Shown: positions 1-12,479, counted from the first letter of the stretch. The stretch is 64,000 nt of DNA from Larix kaempferi (GCA_027924585.1 BSBM01000123.1:14772001-14836000); one strand, 5' to 3'. Notes: generated by a model not told the origin, from the sequence alone. Program-made: numbers and translations.

Positions 1-1576
1 CCTTGCAAGAAAAGGAGAAAAAGTGATGATAGTCTGCAAGGGGGATTCCAAAAGATAAGAGCCCCAACATATTAACTCTCGGGAAAAGGGTGAGGAGTGG
101 CTGCTAGGGATGAATAAATACTTCAAAGTTCACAATTGCTCCGGTGAAATGCAAGCCCGACTAGCCATATACAACCTAAATGTTAAAGCTTCCAGATGGT
201 GGTGGGACTTGAAGCACACCAAAGGACAAGAGCTGAGATACATAACCTGGGATACTTTCAGCAGAATATTCCAGGACAAGTATATGTCTGAAAGATTCTT
301 TGACAAGAAAATAAAAGAATTTCATGAATTAAAAATGGGCTCCCTGACTATGGAAGCATTCATAAAACAATTCTTAGACTTGTTTCATTATGTGCCATAC
401 ATTAAAGATGAGAAGGTCAAAATTCAACATTTCTTGGGAGGGCTGCCACCAAACCTTAGAGAAAAGATAGAGTTTTACATGTCCAAAACCCTTGATATAA
501 CCTTACATAAAGCAAGGCTGTGTTATGAACACAGACAGCCAAGGAATGACAACATCAACAGAAATAGGGATAGGTTTAGAACCTTCTCGGACAACCGCAT
601 ACCGGGTTTTAGGCCTCCACCTTATCAGAAACATAACAACAGTTTTCCTCCCAATAGAGGCTTCAACCGATCCCAAGCACGACCAAGTGCACCCCCACCA
701 CCTTTCAACAGACCAACATTCAACCAAGGGACCAAAGTTGTCCCACCCACCATTTCTTGCTGGAAATGCCAAGGGCCCCACTACTACAGAGACTACCCCA
801 GCAAAACGGATGGAGTTTTACACAACATCCAAATAGAGACTACCATAGGAGACATAGCAAAGACACGAAGGATCTATGCTGCTCTCAATGGTCGACAGGC
901 AAATCACCAAGCCACCATGGTGGAATTAGAGGGTAAGATCTCTGGAACTACAGTTTCAGTTTTATTAGATCTCGGCGCTTGCCGAAGTTATATCTCTCCT
1001 AAGTTAGTGGACACTTGTAAGTTGAACCGAGAACCTCACAAGAAACTGTGGCTGGTACAACTAGCCACCAGTTTTAAACAAAAGATCTCCGAGTTAGTTA
1101 AAACTTGTGAGATAAACTTAAATGAATTTCAAACTAGGTTAGATTTAAACATTCTACCCCTACGGTCATACGATGTACTCATCGGCATGGATTTGTTGGA
1201 AGAACACCATGTCCTCCTAGAGTGCTTAAACAAATCCTTACTTTGTAGGGATGACCAAGGGATTCAGAAGATGATTCAGGGTATCCCCAAGAAAGTGTCA
1301 GTAAGACAGATCTCCACCTTACAAGCAAAGAAATGTATCAGAAAGGGTTGCAAACTCTTTGCCGTCAATATCCAAAACATAAAAACTGATAGGGAACAGA
1401 AGATCGAAGACTTTCTAGTCCTCATAGAATTCAAGGAAATATTCCTCGAAGAAATACTAGGATTACTTCCTAAACGAGACTTAGAAATTTCTATCGAATT
1501 AACACCCAGATCAGTACCAGCTTCGAAAGCCCCGTATCGCATGAGCACACCAGAATTGGTGGAGCTCAAACTTTAG
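1..1576 (+). pseudogene. gag-pro: Gypsy-A1 gag-protease (partial, broken)
   Basis: Gag packages the element RNA; the aspartic protease cuts the polyprotein. The window starts inside gag. A frameshift and in-frame stops near 57-115 separate it from the long open stretch 110-1576, so the ATG at 110 is not the native start (that lies about 1 kb upstream in this family, compare 8742 and 12403). The retrotransposon gag domain fills about residues 10-140 of the open stretch. The zinc knuckle CWKCQGPHYYRDY has lost its last Cys to Tyr; the A2 copy keeps CWKCQGLHYYRDC. The protease motif is LLDLGACRSYIS. The reading frame ends in TAG at 1574, where A2 has CAG. Not functional. Confidence 0.9.
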
Positions 1577-2815
1577 TTACAAGAACTAATTGACAAAGGG
1601 TACATTCGACCTAGTGTGTCCCCTTAGGGTGCACCGATACTCTTCGTCAAGAAGAAAGATGACATGACACCGATGTGCATCGATTACCACCAACTCAACA
1701 AGATGACCATTAAGAATCGCTACCCACTCCCTAGGATCGACGACTTGTTTGAGTAAGTTGGAGGGGAAAATATTTTCTCGAAGATCAACTTACGATCTGG
1801 ATACCATCAGGTAAGGATTTGTGATGAGGATATCAACAAGACCACATTTCGAACCCGTTATGGCCACTACGAGTTCGTAGTGATGCCCTTTGGGTTGACG
1901 AATGCAATGGCCAACTTTATGTGCATGATGAACAATATCTTTAGTAAATACCTTGATAAATTTGTTCTAGTCTTTATTGACGACATTCTGATCTACTCCA
2001 AGAATGAAGTAGAACATGAGGAGCACCTCTGAATTGTTTTACGGATACTAAGAGAACACGATCTTTACGCCAAGTTTAGCAAGTGCGATTTCTATAGACC
2101 CCAGATTCAATACTTAGGACATATCATTTCCAAGAAGGGAATAGCCGTCGACCCCGAAAAGGTCAAAGCTATCAAAGAATGGCCCACACCTACTTGCGTA
2201 TTCGACATAAGGTCGTTCTTAGGATTAGCTGGCTACTACCGAAAGTTCATTGAGAACTTTTCATGAATCGCATGTCCCATGACCGCCTTGTAGAAAAAGG
2301 CAAACAAGTTCATCTGGAAGGATAAGTGCGAAGAAAGCTTTCAAAAGCTGAAGCAACTACTGATTAGTGCATCGATTCTGCGTATTGCGGATCCCAATGG
2401 GGACTTCATTGTTTGCACAGGTGCAAGCAAGGAAGGACTCGGAGGAGTCCTTATGCAAGACAATTTTTCCATATGCTATGAATCGAGGAAACTAAAAGAG
2501 TATGAGCAGAACTACCCTACTCATGACGTCGAACTAGCCGCCATCATCCATGCTCTGAAGATGTGGCGACATTATCTCATGGGAAAGAAATTTATATTGA
2601 TGGCTGATAACATGAGCTTGAAATACATTTTTGACCAACCCGACCTAAATGCCAAGCAGGCCAGGTGGCTAGGCTTCCTTAGTGAATACCCTTTCGAACT
2701 AAAGCAAATAAAAGGAAAGGAAAACAAGATTGCGGATGCCTTAAGCCATTGAGCACATATGCTTTACGAGGTCACAGTAAGCTAAACCAACTCTGACCTA
2801 CACCACATAATTCAA
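1577..2815 (+). pseudogene. pol: Gypsy-A1 reverse transcriptase and RNase H (broken)
   Basis: Same frame as the upstream gag-protease, read through stops. The RT copies RNA to cDNA. Visible RT blocks are the palm start ([10 protein letters not shown]), the [16 protein letters not shown] block near 1858-1906 and the catalytic FIDDIL box near 1975. Stops at about 1625, 1752, 2031, 2263 and 2291 mostly correspond to Trp, Arg or Gln codons in the A2 copy. RNase H spans about 2400-2752; its first catalytic Asp is changed (TGASKEG here, TDASKEG in A2), while the Glu (DVELAA) and the middle Asp (ADNMSL) remain. The domain ends at a TGA at 2750. Confidence 0.88.
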
Positions 2816-4252
2816 ATGACATGTAAGAGTGACCGTTATTATATGGAAATACTCACAAAGATCCAGGAAGACAGACTTTTCCAACAACAGAAAGAATATA
2901 AGATAGATGGAACCGAACTACTGTGGTTGATAGACCGAATTTACGTCCCAAAGAGTGGAGACATTAGATCCAACATTCTCCCCGAGTTTCATCAGAAACC
3001 TTATTCAGGACACCCTGGATATCAAAAGATGATATCGACCATAAAGAAACATGACTTCTGGCCTAAGCTGAAAGCTGACATCGCAATGTTCATCGCAAAA
3101 TGTCAGGAGTGCCAATTAGTCAAAGCAAAACACCAACACCCCTTCGGATTACTTCAACCTTTACCCATCCCAGAATGGAAATGGGAGGTAATAAATATGG
3201 ACTTCATTATAGGCTTACCCAAGAGTAAGAAACTGAATGACTCCATCTTCGTAGTGGTAGACAAGCTCTCTAAAGCAGCCCACTTTATACCGGTGAAATC
3301 TACCTACAAAGTAGTTCACATCGCAGAAATATTCTTAAAAGAGATCTTTCAATTGCATGGGATACCCAAAGAAATCATTTCTAATCGAGACACGAAGTTC
3401 ACTAGCAAATTCTGGAGAGCATTATTCTTTGATCTGGAAACCCAGTTACAATTCAGTACCGCGTACTACCCCCAGACTGACGGGAAAACAAAACGAGTAA
3501 ACTGGATCCTCGAGGACATGTTGAGGATGTATGTCATGAATAACCCCACCAAGTGGGAAGATTATTTGCACCTAGAAGAGTTCGCATACAACAATGGTTA
3601 TCAAACCTCAGCCAAAATGAGTCCTTTTGAATTACTCTACGACAGGAAATATCGGACCGCCGTGACTTGGGACAGTCTAGTAGACAGACTTATGTTAGAA
3701 CCCGACCTATTAAAGGACTTGGAACAACTAGTCTCCAAGGTACAACAAAAATTAAAAGAAGCACAAGACCGCCAAAAGAGTTATGCAGACAATAAAAGAA
3801 AAGACAAGGACTATCAAGTCGGCGAACATGTGTTTCTAAAAATAAAAGCAAAACGAAGCTCATTGAGTTTGGGACGTTGCAGGAAACTAGCCCCAAGATT
3901 TTGTGGACCTTTTGAAATACTAACCAAGAAGGGCTTAGTAGCTTATGAGTTGACCTTACCAGCCCATATAAAATATCATAATGTTTTTCATGCTTCATTA
4001 TTAAAAAAATATGTTTACGATACTAAACATGTTATTGATTGGTCCTTATTACAGGTGGATCCTGAAGGGGAGTTCATGCAAGAACCACTCCACATTCTGG
4101 ACAAGAGAGAGGTCTATCTTAGGAGAAGGACCATTACGCAGCTGAAAGTGCAATAGAGCCACTTTGGACCAGATGAGGTGACTTGGGAGAATGAGGCCAC
4201 CATGAAAGAGGCATACCCCGCCTTGTTTCATGACCTCATTCCTAGTCCCTAG
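2816..4252 (+). pseudogene. int: Gypsy-A1 integrase with chromodomain (broken catalytic site)
   Basis: Integrase inserts the cDNA into the genome; the chromodomain directs chromovirus insertion to chromatin. The open stretch 2816-4156 (446 aa) has the zinc finger H59, H66, C96, C99 and the core Asp at 129. The second catalytic Asp is Asn190 (IISNRDTKF; A2 has IISDRDTKF) and the catalytic Glu, 36 residues on, is Lys226 (DGKTKRVN). The GPF/Y region (CGPFEI) and the chromodomain from about residue 405 follow. A TAG at 4154 replaces a Trp found in A2; the frame then runs to TAG at 4250. Two of three catalytic residues are lost, so this copy is dead. Confidence 0.9.
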
Positions 4253-4275
4253 AAACACCGGGACGGTGTTGTTCT

Positions 4276-4288
4276 AAGCGGGGAGGGA
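4276..4288 (+). promoter_or_regulatory. Polypurine tract of Gypsy-A1
   Basis: Purine-rich AAGCGGGGAGGGA lies directly against the LTR start TGTAATATC. This is the usual place for the RNase H-resistant primer of plus-strand cDNA synthesis. The equivalent tract before the third LTR (46538-46550) is more decayed. Confidence 0.8.
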
Positions 4289-7200
4289 TGTAATATCTCG
4301 AATTTTGGACTAACTATTTTATGATGTTATATTGGGCCACGGTCCCAACACATATGACTTATTCTTTTGTAGACTGACATATTGGGCATGGAGCCTGACT
4401 GAATTTCATTATTTGATTATATACTCAGCAAGGAAGCCCCAATGTTCTGATTTATGATTTTACCATATGATGTGGGTACAAAACCCTAATGAAATTTTCT
4501 TATATATTGTGCAGTGATGTGAATGACATAATTGACTTATATGGTGTGTTGAGCATGGACTCAGAAACACACAGATTACCTATGTACTAGGAAAAAGCCT
4601 CGATGTACCTAGAGTAAATATGATGTATTGGGAGTAAGCCCCAATGTATATTGAGTGTTGGGCATAATCCTTGGAGCACTCCAAGCTTGATAAATGAATA
4701 CTGGATCCGAGGAAACTTAAAATATTCTAGATGTGCCTCACAACCACATTCTAGCACTAGTGTTGAGCAGGGACTCTGAAATTGCACTAGAGTAACACCC
4801 ATGTGATAGTGTTGAGCTAAATGGCTCTGAAGAGCACTTGAGGTTATGGAGTTTCAAAGTGTTGAGTCGAAAAGACTCTATAGAGAACTTTTATCACGTT
4901 TATTTGATTTGACTAAAAGATTCATTTTTTTATCCATCATCATCTACTGCGGGAGCTACCATGTTAAACGAGGGAATCCGACATGCAAAGAGAGAGACTA
5001 GAGATACCTAACCAAGCCGACCAAGACCGTCCAAAAGAAGTGGGCCATGTCCCTAAACGTTAAAGAGAAAAGAGTTTCATGTGATGACACATAACTAAAT
5101 AAAAGATAATTACTAGTAGTCTTTTATGACTAAACCTAAATAAAGGCCTCCAAGCTATTATTATTACTACTAGGAGCTTTAATAATAATGGTGTTATTAT
5201 TTAATTATGGAATGTAATTAGTATATCTGATTTATGCATTATTTAATATTCTAAATGATGTATTATTACTTAAGTGAAATGTATTTAATATTAGAATAAT
5301 CATTAGTATAATTGTTTTTATTATAATTATTATTAAGAGCATAAATCAAAATGACTTATAGTCAGACAGTTGGAAAAGTCCTAGTTCAAGAGGACTAGTT
5401 ATTTAATAAAAGAAATATCTTGTAATTATTAATTATTGAATTTAAAGAAACCAATTATTCCAACAGTCATAATTAAAGAATCCCCTATTTAAAGAGGGCA
5501 GATTCCAAGTTGGGGATCTATCTTTTATTATCACTTCCTATGGTAATCAAAGGGAGGGCGTCTGCTCCAACAAACTGAACAAGCAACAACCCTAGTTCCT
5601 CTATCTCTTTTGCATGTTGGAATCCAGCTCGGGGGGATCCATACAGAACCAGGAACGGTTGTAGGATCATGGTTGGGAGGAAAACGGTAGCCCCAAAGTT
5701 ATCTAGCCTAAAGAAATCATACTAACAGGTTAGCAAGATACAACATGCTCTGCATTAACTAATATTGAGTGTGCAGGTATCTACAGGAAGGAATCAAGCG
5801 ATAAGCAGCTAGGCCTCCACAAGAAAGGATCAAGTGCTCTACAACTAGGTATGGAGTATTCATCATTTCAAATTTCTTGTTACAATAGTCCTAGGATTTT
5901 ACGATGTGAAATTTATATAGCAACATTGTTCCCATTACCTATATTATAAATTACAAGGTTCTGCCCAGAACCTAATGGAGGGTCTAATAGGTCTAGCCAA
6001 GCTAGCATGTGCTAGGCAACACCCCAGGGATAAATTTAGCATTATTATCATGTGTTTAAATACTTATGATTTCTATCCAAATCGTCTTAATAATTACAAT
6101 GCAAGAATCTCTTATTTTGTTCTTTAGTTTATTTAGGGTCACCCTTTTCTTTTTGTTATGTATTCTATTCTAAATCTTTACATAGCTAGGATAGGAATGC
6201 AGTTCACTTTATTGTTTGCAGTTATTTCTAAAAACAATCTGATAGGTTTAAAACATCAAACATAACATAAATCTAGCTAAGAGTATTCTTGAAACTACTA
6301 ACCCTTACAGGAAAGCAATTAAAGACATCGAATTAAAGTTCCAACTAATACAGGTAGGTTAGAGCATTCCCATTATCAACAATTCAAACAACTACGACCA
6401 CGATAGCACAAAGAACTTCGCTAAGTGTCATTTGTCACCAACAATGAACGCATTACCAAGAATTTACGCATCTAGGAATTTCCAGGATTCATGATTTACA
6501 AACTTAGTTTCTGGCATTTCTCATTTTTGCAACCTAAACTTTAAAAAGGAAACTCAACGTTTTTATCATTTCAGAAATCAACAAGCTACAACATACACCT
6601 TTTACCATTTCAGAAATAAACAGCCTACAACATACAAAATATTCTTTATAGTAACCCATGCTCACTCCAGAGTTAATCGAAACGGTAGCTAAGACTACGA
6701 CTTCTCACAAAAAACACAGAAGGGTTACACAGCTCTCCATCCAACAAATACTTCGTTTAAAACATTAACAATAGCATACAGACGAAACTCAGATACAAAT
6801 CCAAGTCATGGGGTCGAGTCCCTACATCTCAAAATCCATTTATAGAAAACACATAGAGTCAGTGGTAGGTCCAAGCTCATCCAATTTCATAGAAACCACA
6901 CTTCCCACTCAAAGGGCAACTCTGCCTACGAATGTTTCCAATACATTTAAGAGCATGATTTTGTTTCCACTTCGCAAACCATACAACCAACAGACTACTA
7001 GGCAAGGGCAACGATAGCAAAACACACATTGGAGAACTACCATTACCATAAGAAAACACAGAAAACCAGATTGTAGAGTCATTATCCTTTATTTAATCTA
7101 TGGCCAAATATTTTACAAGAAAAATACGCCAACACCCATCTCAGTCTTCACATTGCATATCACCATTACAACTTACAGGGTTTAATACTAAGCCAAATGG

Positions 7201-8554
7201 CCAAACCCTTCAGGAACTTTAAATAGAAAATCAATAGATTTAATTATTTAGTGGTCCAGCCAACATCAACCCCATCCAAACCAAAATAATGTGACATTAA
7301 ACCCAAGATAGGCCACGAGTATAATCTTTTCACCACAAGCATACACCACTAGTATCCTCCATAGAGGCGAGAGGAGGAGTGAAAGGATGAAGGGCCCTGA
7401 ACTTACCTTAAGTAAATATTTCAGAAGCAATATGTATCCCATCAACTGACAACCACGTAGAGGGAGGGTGTCACGTGACCACATTCAAAACAAGTAAACA
7501 AAACGAAGTTAGAACCCTGAAATGCATTATCAAAACAATTCACCAAATCAATTTAATAGGAGAATGCAATATCCATTACCTTCTTAGACATTCGCCATCT
7601 CTGCATATGAAGACTCCAGGGTCTGTTGACCATGAGCCAAGCTCAAGTCAGTACACGAAACCCTCAAATGCTTCCACAACCAAAATAGGTAAAATGAAAC
7701 CCAACTTCGTTTTCATAGAAATCAAGAAGAGAACCCTCATCAAAGCTAGCAGCATGGCCATGTGCCATCGCAAATGTGTATTGAATGCTACACCAAACCC
7801 TAAACATATCGTTTTGGACCCAAAAGTCTATAGTAGAAAAGTAACACTTTCCCATTACATTTTAATAAAACATACAAATAGTTGCAAAGGCCATAATCAT
7901 TGCCTAGTACTAGTAACACTTTACCAAAGTCAACAATTCCTTAATTTCAACAAATTTTCACAAAAAACTTCCAAGGATTCTAGAGGTGTCGATCTTTAAC
8001 AATCCCATAATTTGGGTTTTGAATCAGTGGGACCATGTAGTAAGCACTCTAGGTGTCTGCCACTTAATTATACCTGTAAATAAGACACAAAATAAGGACA
8101 TTAGCGAATCTCGCTAAGTAAGTCAGGAATTCTCATTCTTACACCCTACCTCTCGGTAGCCCTGCTGGGGTACTCTTACCCTCAGAGGATCTCGCAGTAC
8201 ATCATGAGCACCAACCACCACCAATAACAGATCCAATCCACCTGAATTACCAGTGGAACTTTAATACATATGCAATCAGATCCTTATAGCCATAAGAAGG
8301 AGACTCACATTATTGCATTCAATACATTGATACACATGCGAAAGTTCATGCATCTAAAACAATTCCGCAAAGCTATAGAAATTTTTGATTAGCAAACCGC
8401 GATACTTATGAAGCTATGACATTTCAAAGAGTAGAAATCAAATATCGGTATAGTAAGTATTTATCAATGCTGAAGTTAGTATCCGTCATATCTTTTCAAG
8501 TTTATTCTAGTGTCAGAAAATGTTTTATTTTTTTCTATTTATAGGGACATTACA
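4289..8554 (+). repeat. Gypsy-A LTR (full, 4266 bp, shared by two units)
   Basis: The LTR is bounded by TGTAAT and ATTACA (an inverted repeat), with a polypurine tract on the left and a primer site on the right. It carries a TATTTAAA box at 5486-5493 preceded by CCCC, the likely promoter. The U3 part (4300-4900) holds several short inverted repeats, including four copies of a GTGTTGAG...CTC...CAC motif. The small open frames inside (6808-7017, 7475-7999 and others) lack family similarity I recognise and are not kept in the other LTR copies, so I do not call genes here. It serves as 3' LTR of A1 and 5' LTR of the stub at 8555. Confidence 0.88.
5486..5493 (+). promoter_or_regulatory. TATA box in the Gypsy-A LTR
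   Basis: TATTTAAA follows CCCC and precedes a GC-richer stretch AGAGGGCAGAT. The same context recurs in the third LTR at 47790-47797, supporting it as the element promoter. The transcription start is expected about 30 bp downstream (inference). Confidence 0.6.
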
Positions 8555-8556
8555 AG

Positions 8557-8570
8557 TGGTATCAGAGCCC
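8557..8570 (+). promoter_or_regulatory. Primer binding site (initiator Met tRNA), Gypsy-A
   Basis: TGGTATCAGAGCCC lies two bases after the LTR end ACATTACA. It complements the 3' end of plant initiator methionine tRNA and primes minus-strand cDNA. It also marks where an internal region begins, which proves that the LTR at 4289-8554 acts as a 5' LTR for what follows. Confidence 0.9.
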
Positions 8571-8741
8571 AGTTACAAAACTAAGTGACTTATTGGGATC
8601 ATTACAAACATCCGCTATAGATACACAATAAACAGAAAAATACATTTATATATATATTTTTTTTATGTGAGAATAAACTAACATGGTTTTATGTTCTCTA
8701 TACTTATATAACATTTCAGGTACAAACACTGTCTGAAAAAA

Positions 8742-9135
8742 ATGAATGCAGAACAGAGCAGCAACATTCACGGGAATCTGGACTCACCACCCCGAGAGCA
8801 GGAGGTGGTGGTCGAACTAAACTCATATTGGAGACAGTCTATGCAAAACCTGCTGGAAGAGTTCCGAAGCTTCCGAGATGAAAACATGCAGGAAAGAAGA
8901 GAACAACAAGCCATAATATAGGCCCCGCTTCAAACCTTAACAAAGGTTGAGCTTCTTGGACAGACCACACTCTAATTCAACACCCCCAAAAAGGGAAACG
9001 GTCACACAAAAAGGACTGCTAGTGATAAAAGAGAAGAGCAGGGAGAGCACATACTAGAATCAATGGAAGAGGACAGTAAGAGCTCTTCCAACGATAAAGG
9101 TTCACCACATCCTTGTAAGAAAAGGAGAAAAAGTG
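8742..9135 (+). pseudogene. gag: Gypsy-A gag N-terminal stub
   Basis: An ATG at 8742 opens a 59-residue frame starting MNAEQSSNIHG and ending at TAG 8919. It is rich in Glu, Gln and Arg, as expected of the gag N-terminal helix. The same start is seen at 12403. Related sequence continues to about 9135 (AAGAAAAGGAGAAAAAGTGA, matching bases 6-25 of the window), then switches abruptly to mid-LTR sequence. All later gag and the whole pol are missing from this unit. Confidence 0.82.
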
Positions 9136-12100
9136 ACTTTTGCTCCAAGAAACGGAACCAGTAGTAACTCTAGGTCATCTATCTCTTTTGCATGTTGGAA
9201 TCGAGTTTGGAGGGATCCATACAGAACCAAGAACAGTTGTAGGATCATGATTGGGAGGAACACGGTAAGCCCCAAATTTATCTAGCTAAGGAAATCATCC
9301 TAATAGGTTAGCTAAATACAACAAGTTTTGCATTAATTATTGTTGAGTGTGCAGGTTTCTACAGGAAGGAATTAAGTGCCAAGTATCCAGGCTTCCACAA
9401 GAAAGGAGCGAGTGCTCAAGCAGCCAGGTATGTAGTATTCATTGTCCCATTTTCGATTTATAATAAACCTAGTCTTTTAAAATTAGAATGGATACTGCAG
9501 CATTGCTCTCATTACCAATATTATCAACATCGAGGTTTTGCCCAAAATCCAGTGGATGGTCTAGCAGGTCTAGCCAATCTAGCCTATGCTAGACAACACC
9601 CCATGAGAAAACTTAGAGTTATTATACTATTTTAAATACTTATGTTTTTCTATTTGAATTGTCTTACAGATTCGTAGTGCAGGGATTTCTTATGTTCTCT
9701 TTAAATCGTTTATTAACATTCTCACTATGCTTGAAAAACATTAAATAGAAATAATAACAATAGAAAGACATACATCAGATATCCTAGTCATACTACACGT
9801 CAAATAATGGAAGAGACCACAACAATAATATTTATTTATTTCTATTCTTTAAATCTAGGAATACTCCGATTCTTTTTATTTACACAGTAATCCCAACTCA
9901 AAACCCATTGACTTTCTAATAGGAAAACGATCTCATTACAAACAGTAAAAATGATTGTTAGAGTTAGGGTTTAATTTATGTCCATTTATTTATTATTCCT
10001 TTCTGTTCTTATGAATCCCCACATAGGATCATCAAACGCAGTAAATCAAAAAGCAACATTACAAATTAAAATCGTAGACTCACATCAACGATAGCTTTTA
10101 TCCACGATTGCTTGTATCTCTCTTTCTTTCCTTAAAAAAAAATGCTTGCAAACCATAATCTAGAAATCGTAGGAAGAATTAAGAAATTTCACCATTTAAA
10201 CATTTCAGAGGTCAAAACCATACAACACATAGGTTACAGGGATGGCGACTTTTCTCGTGGAGCCATAACGAAAACACAACAAAATATTCACTACATCTCA
10301 CAACCACAATCGCAGACTTATATCTTTACATTTTAAATATTTAATCTCTGTCAGGATCAAGGGTCGAACCCCACTACAAAAACGATAGGCAACTCCTACT
10401 TTTCAAATTAAAATCCCCAAGTCAAATATCGAACCCCAAGAACAACTCAAAGGCCCGGGTTACCTTAAGAACCTAGACAATAGACAGAAGCACCACTGGT
10501 GACAAACAATTACCTAGTTTTCTATATAGAAGAGCAGATCGATTACTTTCAGGTTGAAAGCACTTACAACATATATACCCATATAAATTTTCTTATCCAT
10601 AGTAAAACGCAGAATAGAGCAAAGGAGAATCTCATATGTTAGAATGAACTCCACTATTTAGTCAAACAACCTTTCACCAAGATTTCTAAGTGACGAATTA
10701 CCAAATGGAATAACAAAAAAACCTAGTGACCCTATTTTTGCATGCATCCATTGGCTCTCAAAATAAGGAAAACGAAGAGGTTATTTTCCCATCATAAATA
10801 GCAAAATGAGAATTCACAAATCAATACAGACATGGAAATATTTGTTCAAAACCTTATGCATACAAGCACAATTACATGGATAGCAACCAAAATCAATCCA
10901 TTAAAACCTACTACAAGCATAGAGAACCCCATAAGTTTTCACCATCAAAATAATAATTCCAACGACTGTTCATACACCTGTTCTAGCCAACGATGACCTC
11001 CAAGAACCCCAAAACTTGTTACAGTGAACCCAAACCGGGCTGATGAAAGTTCCCCATAATCAAATACAAACAGTGCCACTCCACAGAGGTGAGAGGAAGG
11101 GAATAAGGGATGGTGAAACCTGAACTTACCCCTCTGCATTTCTAATGAAGTCGATATCACTGGTCACCAACTAGCAAGCCACACAAGGAGGAACACTATC
11201 CATTACCAGCCAAGCCATCAAACGACACGAGGTTAACCCTGAGAATATAATGATTGCTAGATAGAGGTAGCAAAAAACATTGAATCAAGGAGAGAAACTA
11301 GCCATTACCTGAATCATGTTGATTTTCACTTCAACCTTGTGCATAAAGCCCCAAATGGTGCACTGACCATGAGCATAGCTCAAGTCAAGGCACGAAAATC
11401 CCACAGACGCAATGATGGTCTATCCAAAGCCAAGTGAAATGAAGGAACAAACGCTTGATAGGGTAACAACCCTGTATTGAAATGCTTGCCAGCTGGTCAC
11501 CACTTTCAAGTTCGCCATCATAAGTATGGTATTCAATGCTCCACTTAAGACATTTTACCATGTTTAATGTTTACCCAAAGCGCTATAGTATGGAGTTATG
11601 CAAATGTCACGAATTGGTAGAAACTAGTGTCTCCTTACCCCCAGGTTCCTTTTTGGACCTTAGTATTACACTTTTAACTTAAGAACATTTCAATACATGA
11701 TGGTAGTTCTATTCGTGGGAGGAACCCTTTGTACAAGTACCTGCATGCACCCATAGGACGAGCCATTAGGAATTTGTAAGTAAGAACAGGAACCCCAAAA
11801 CTTACCCTTACCTTTCGGCAGCACTGCGAGGGTACATCTCTTCATGGAACACTAGGTTCCTCTCAAGGGCCTCAACTCCCATCAACAAAGGCCGTCATGC
11901 CTGAAGAGACCATCTTAATCATTTATAACAAAACTCAACATGAAAAATTAAAAGGAAGGACCTTGAGTTTTATACTATCATATATAAACTTGCTATCAGG
12001 ATACATATACATCAACTACTATTACTTCATCACCTTCGACAGAAACATAATTGATGAAACTAACTTGTTTTACTTTAAAAACTCTCATCATCTCCAACAA

Positions 12101-12205
12101 AGTATCACACAACTTATGAAGTTCATTTTACAATACATTATCTATGTAGGAATTTTTAGTAGTAAGAGAAACAATTCAAATTTTTACTATTTTTGTGACA
12201 TTACA
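9136..12205 (+). repeat. Truncated Gypsy-A LTR (3' three quarters)
   Basis: From about 9136 the sequence matches the LTR interior (compare 5565 and 47875: TCCAAGAA..., CTCTATCTCTTTTGCATGTT). It continues to the LTR end ACATTACA at 12205. The first 1.2 kb of the LTR, including U3 and the TATA box, is absent. Short open frames (10142-10336, 11897-12235) show no recognisable protein and are probably chance. There is no other gene in this stretch. Confidence 0.85.
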
Positions 12206-12207
12206 AG

Positions 12208-12221
12208 TGGTATCAGAGCCC
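12208..12221 (+). promoter_or_regulatory. Primer binding site, Gypsy-A2
   Basis: TGGTATCAGAGCCC follows the truncated LTR by two bases, the same geometry as at 8557. The leader after it runs about 180 bp to the gag ATG at 12403. Confidence 0.9.
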
Positions 12222-12402
12222 AGCTACAAAACTAAGTGACCTGTTGGGCTCATTACAATAAAAAAAACATCTGCTGCAATTACAAAGTAAACAAAAAACT
12301 TACATTTAGAAATTTTATTTCGTTTATGTAAAAATGAACTAACATATTTTATTTTTGTTTTTTATACTTATATAACATTTCAGGTACAAACACTGTTTGA
12401 AA

Positions 12403-12479
12403 ATGAATGCAGAACAGGGCAGCAGCATACATGGGAATCTAAACTCACCACCACGAGAGCAAGAAGTGGTGGTAGAACT
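12403..12479 (+). pseudogene. gag: Gypsy-A2 gag, N-terminal exon-like piece (split by Copia-1)
   Basis: The frame starts MNAEQGSSIHG at 12403 and runs 25 codons (to EQEVVVE) before Copia-1 cuts it. The last five bases, GAACT (12475-12479), are the target duplication and recur at 19513-19517, where gag resumes in the same sense. It is intact up to the break. The rest of this gag lies at 19518-20706 and after 43166. Confidence 0.85.

Noticed and set aside
7475-7999. 174-codon open frame in the Gypsy-A LTR
   Set aside because: No recognisable domain, and the matching part of the other LTR copies does not keep the frame.
8557-8570. tRNA-like sequence TGGTATCAGAGC (also at 12208, 18845, 28986, 54268, 60643)
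   Set aside because: Only the 3'-end complement of a tRNA is present, always next to an LTR end. These are primer binding sites, not tRNA genes.
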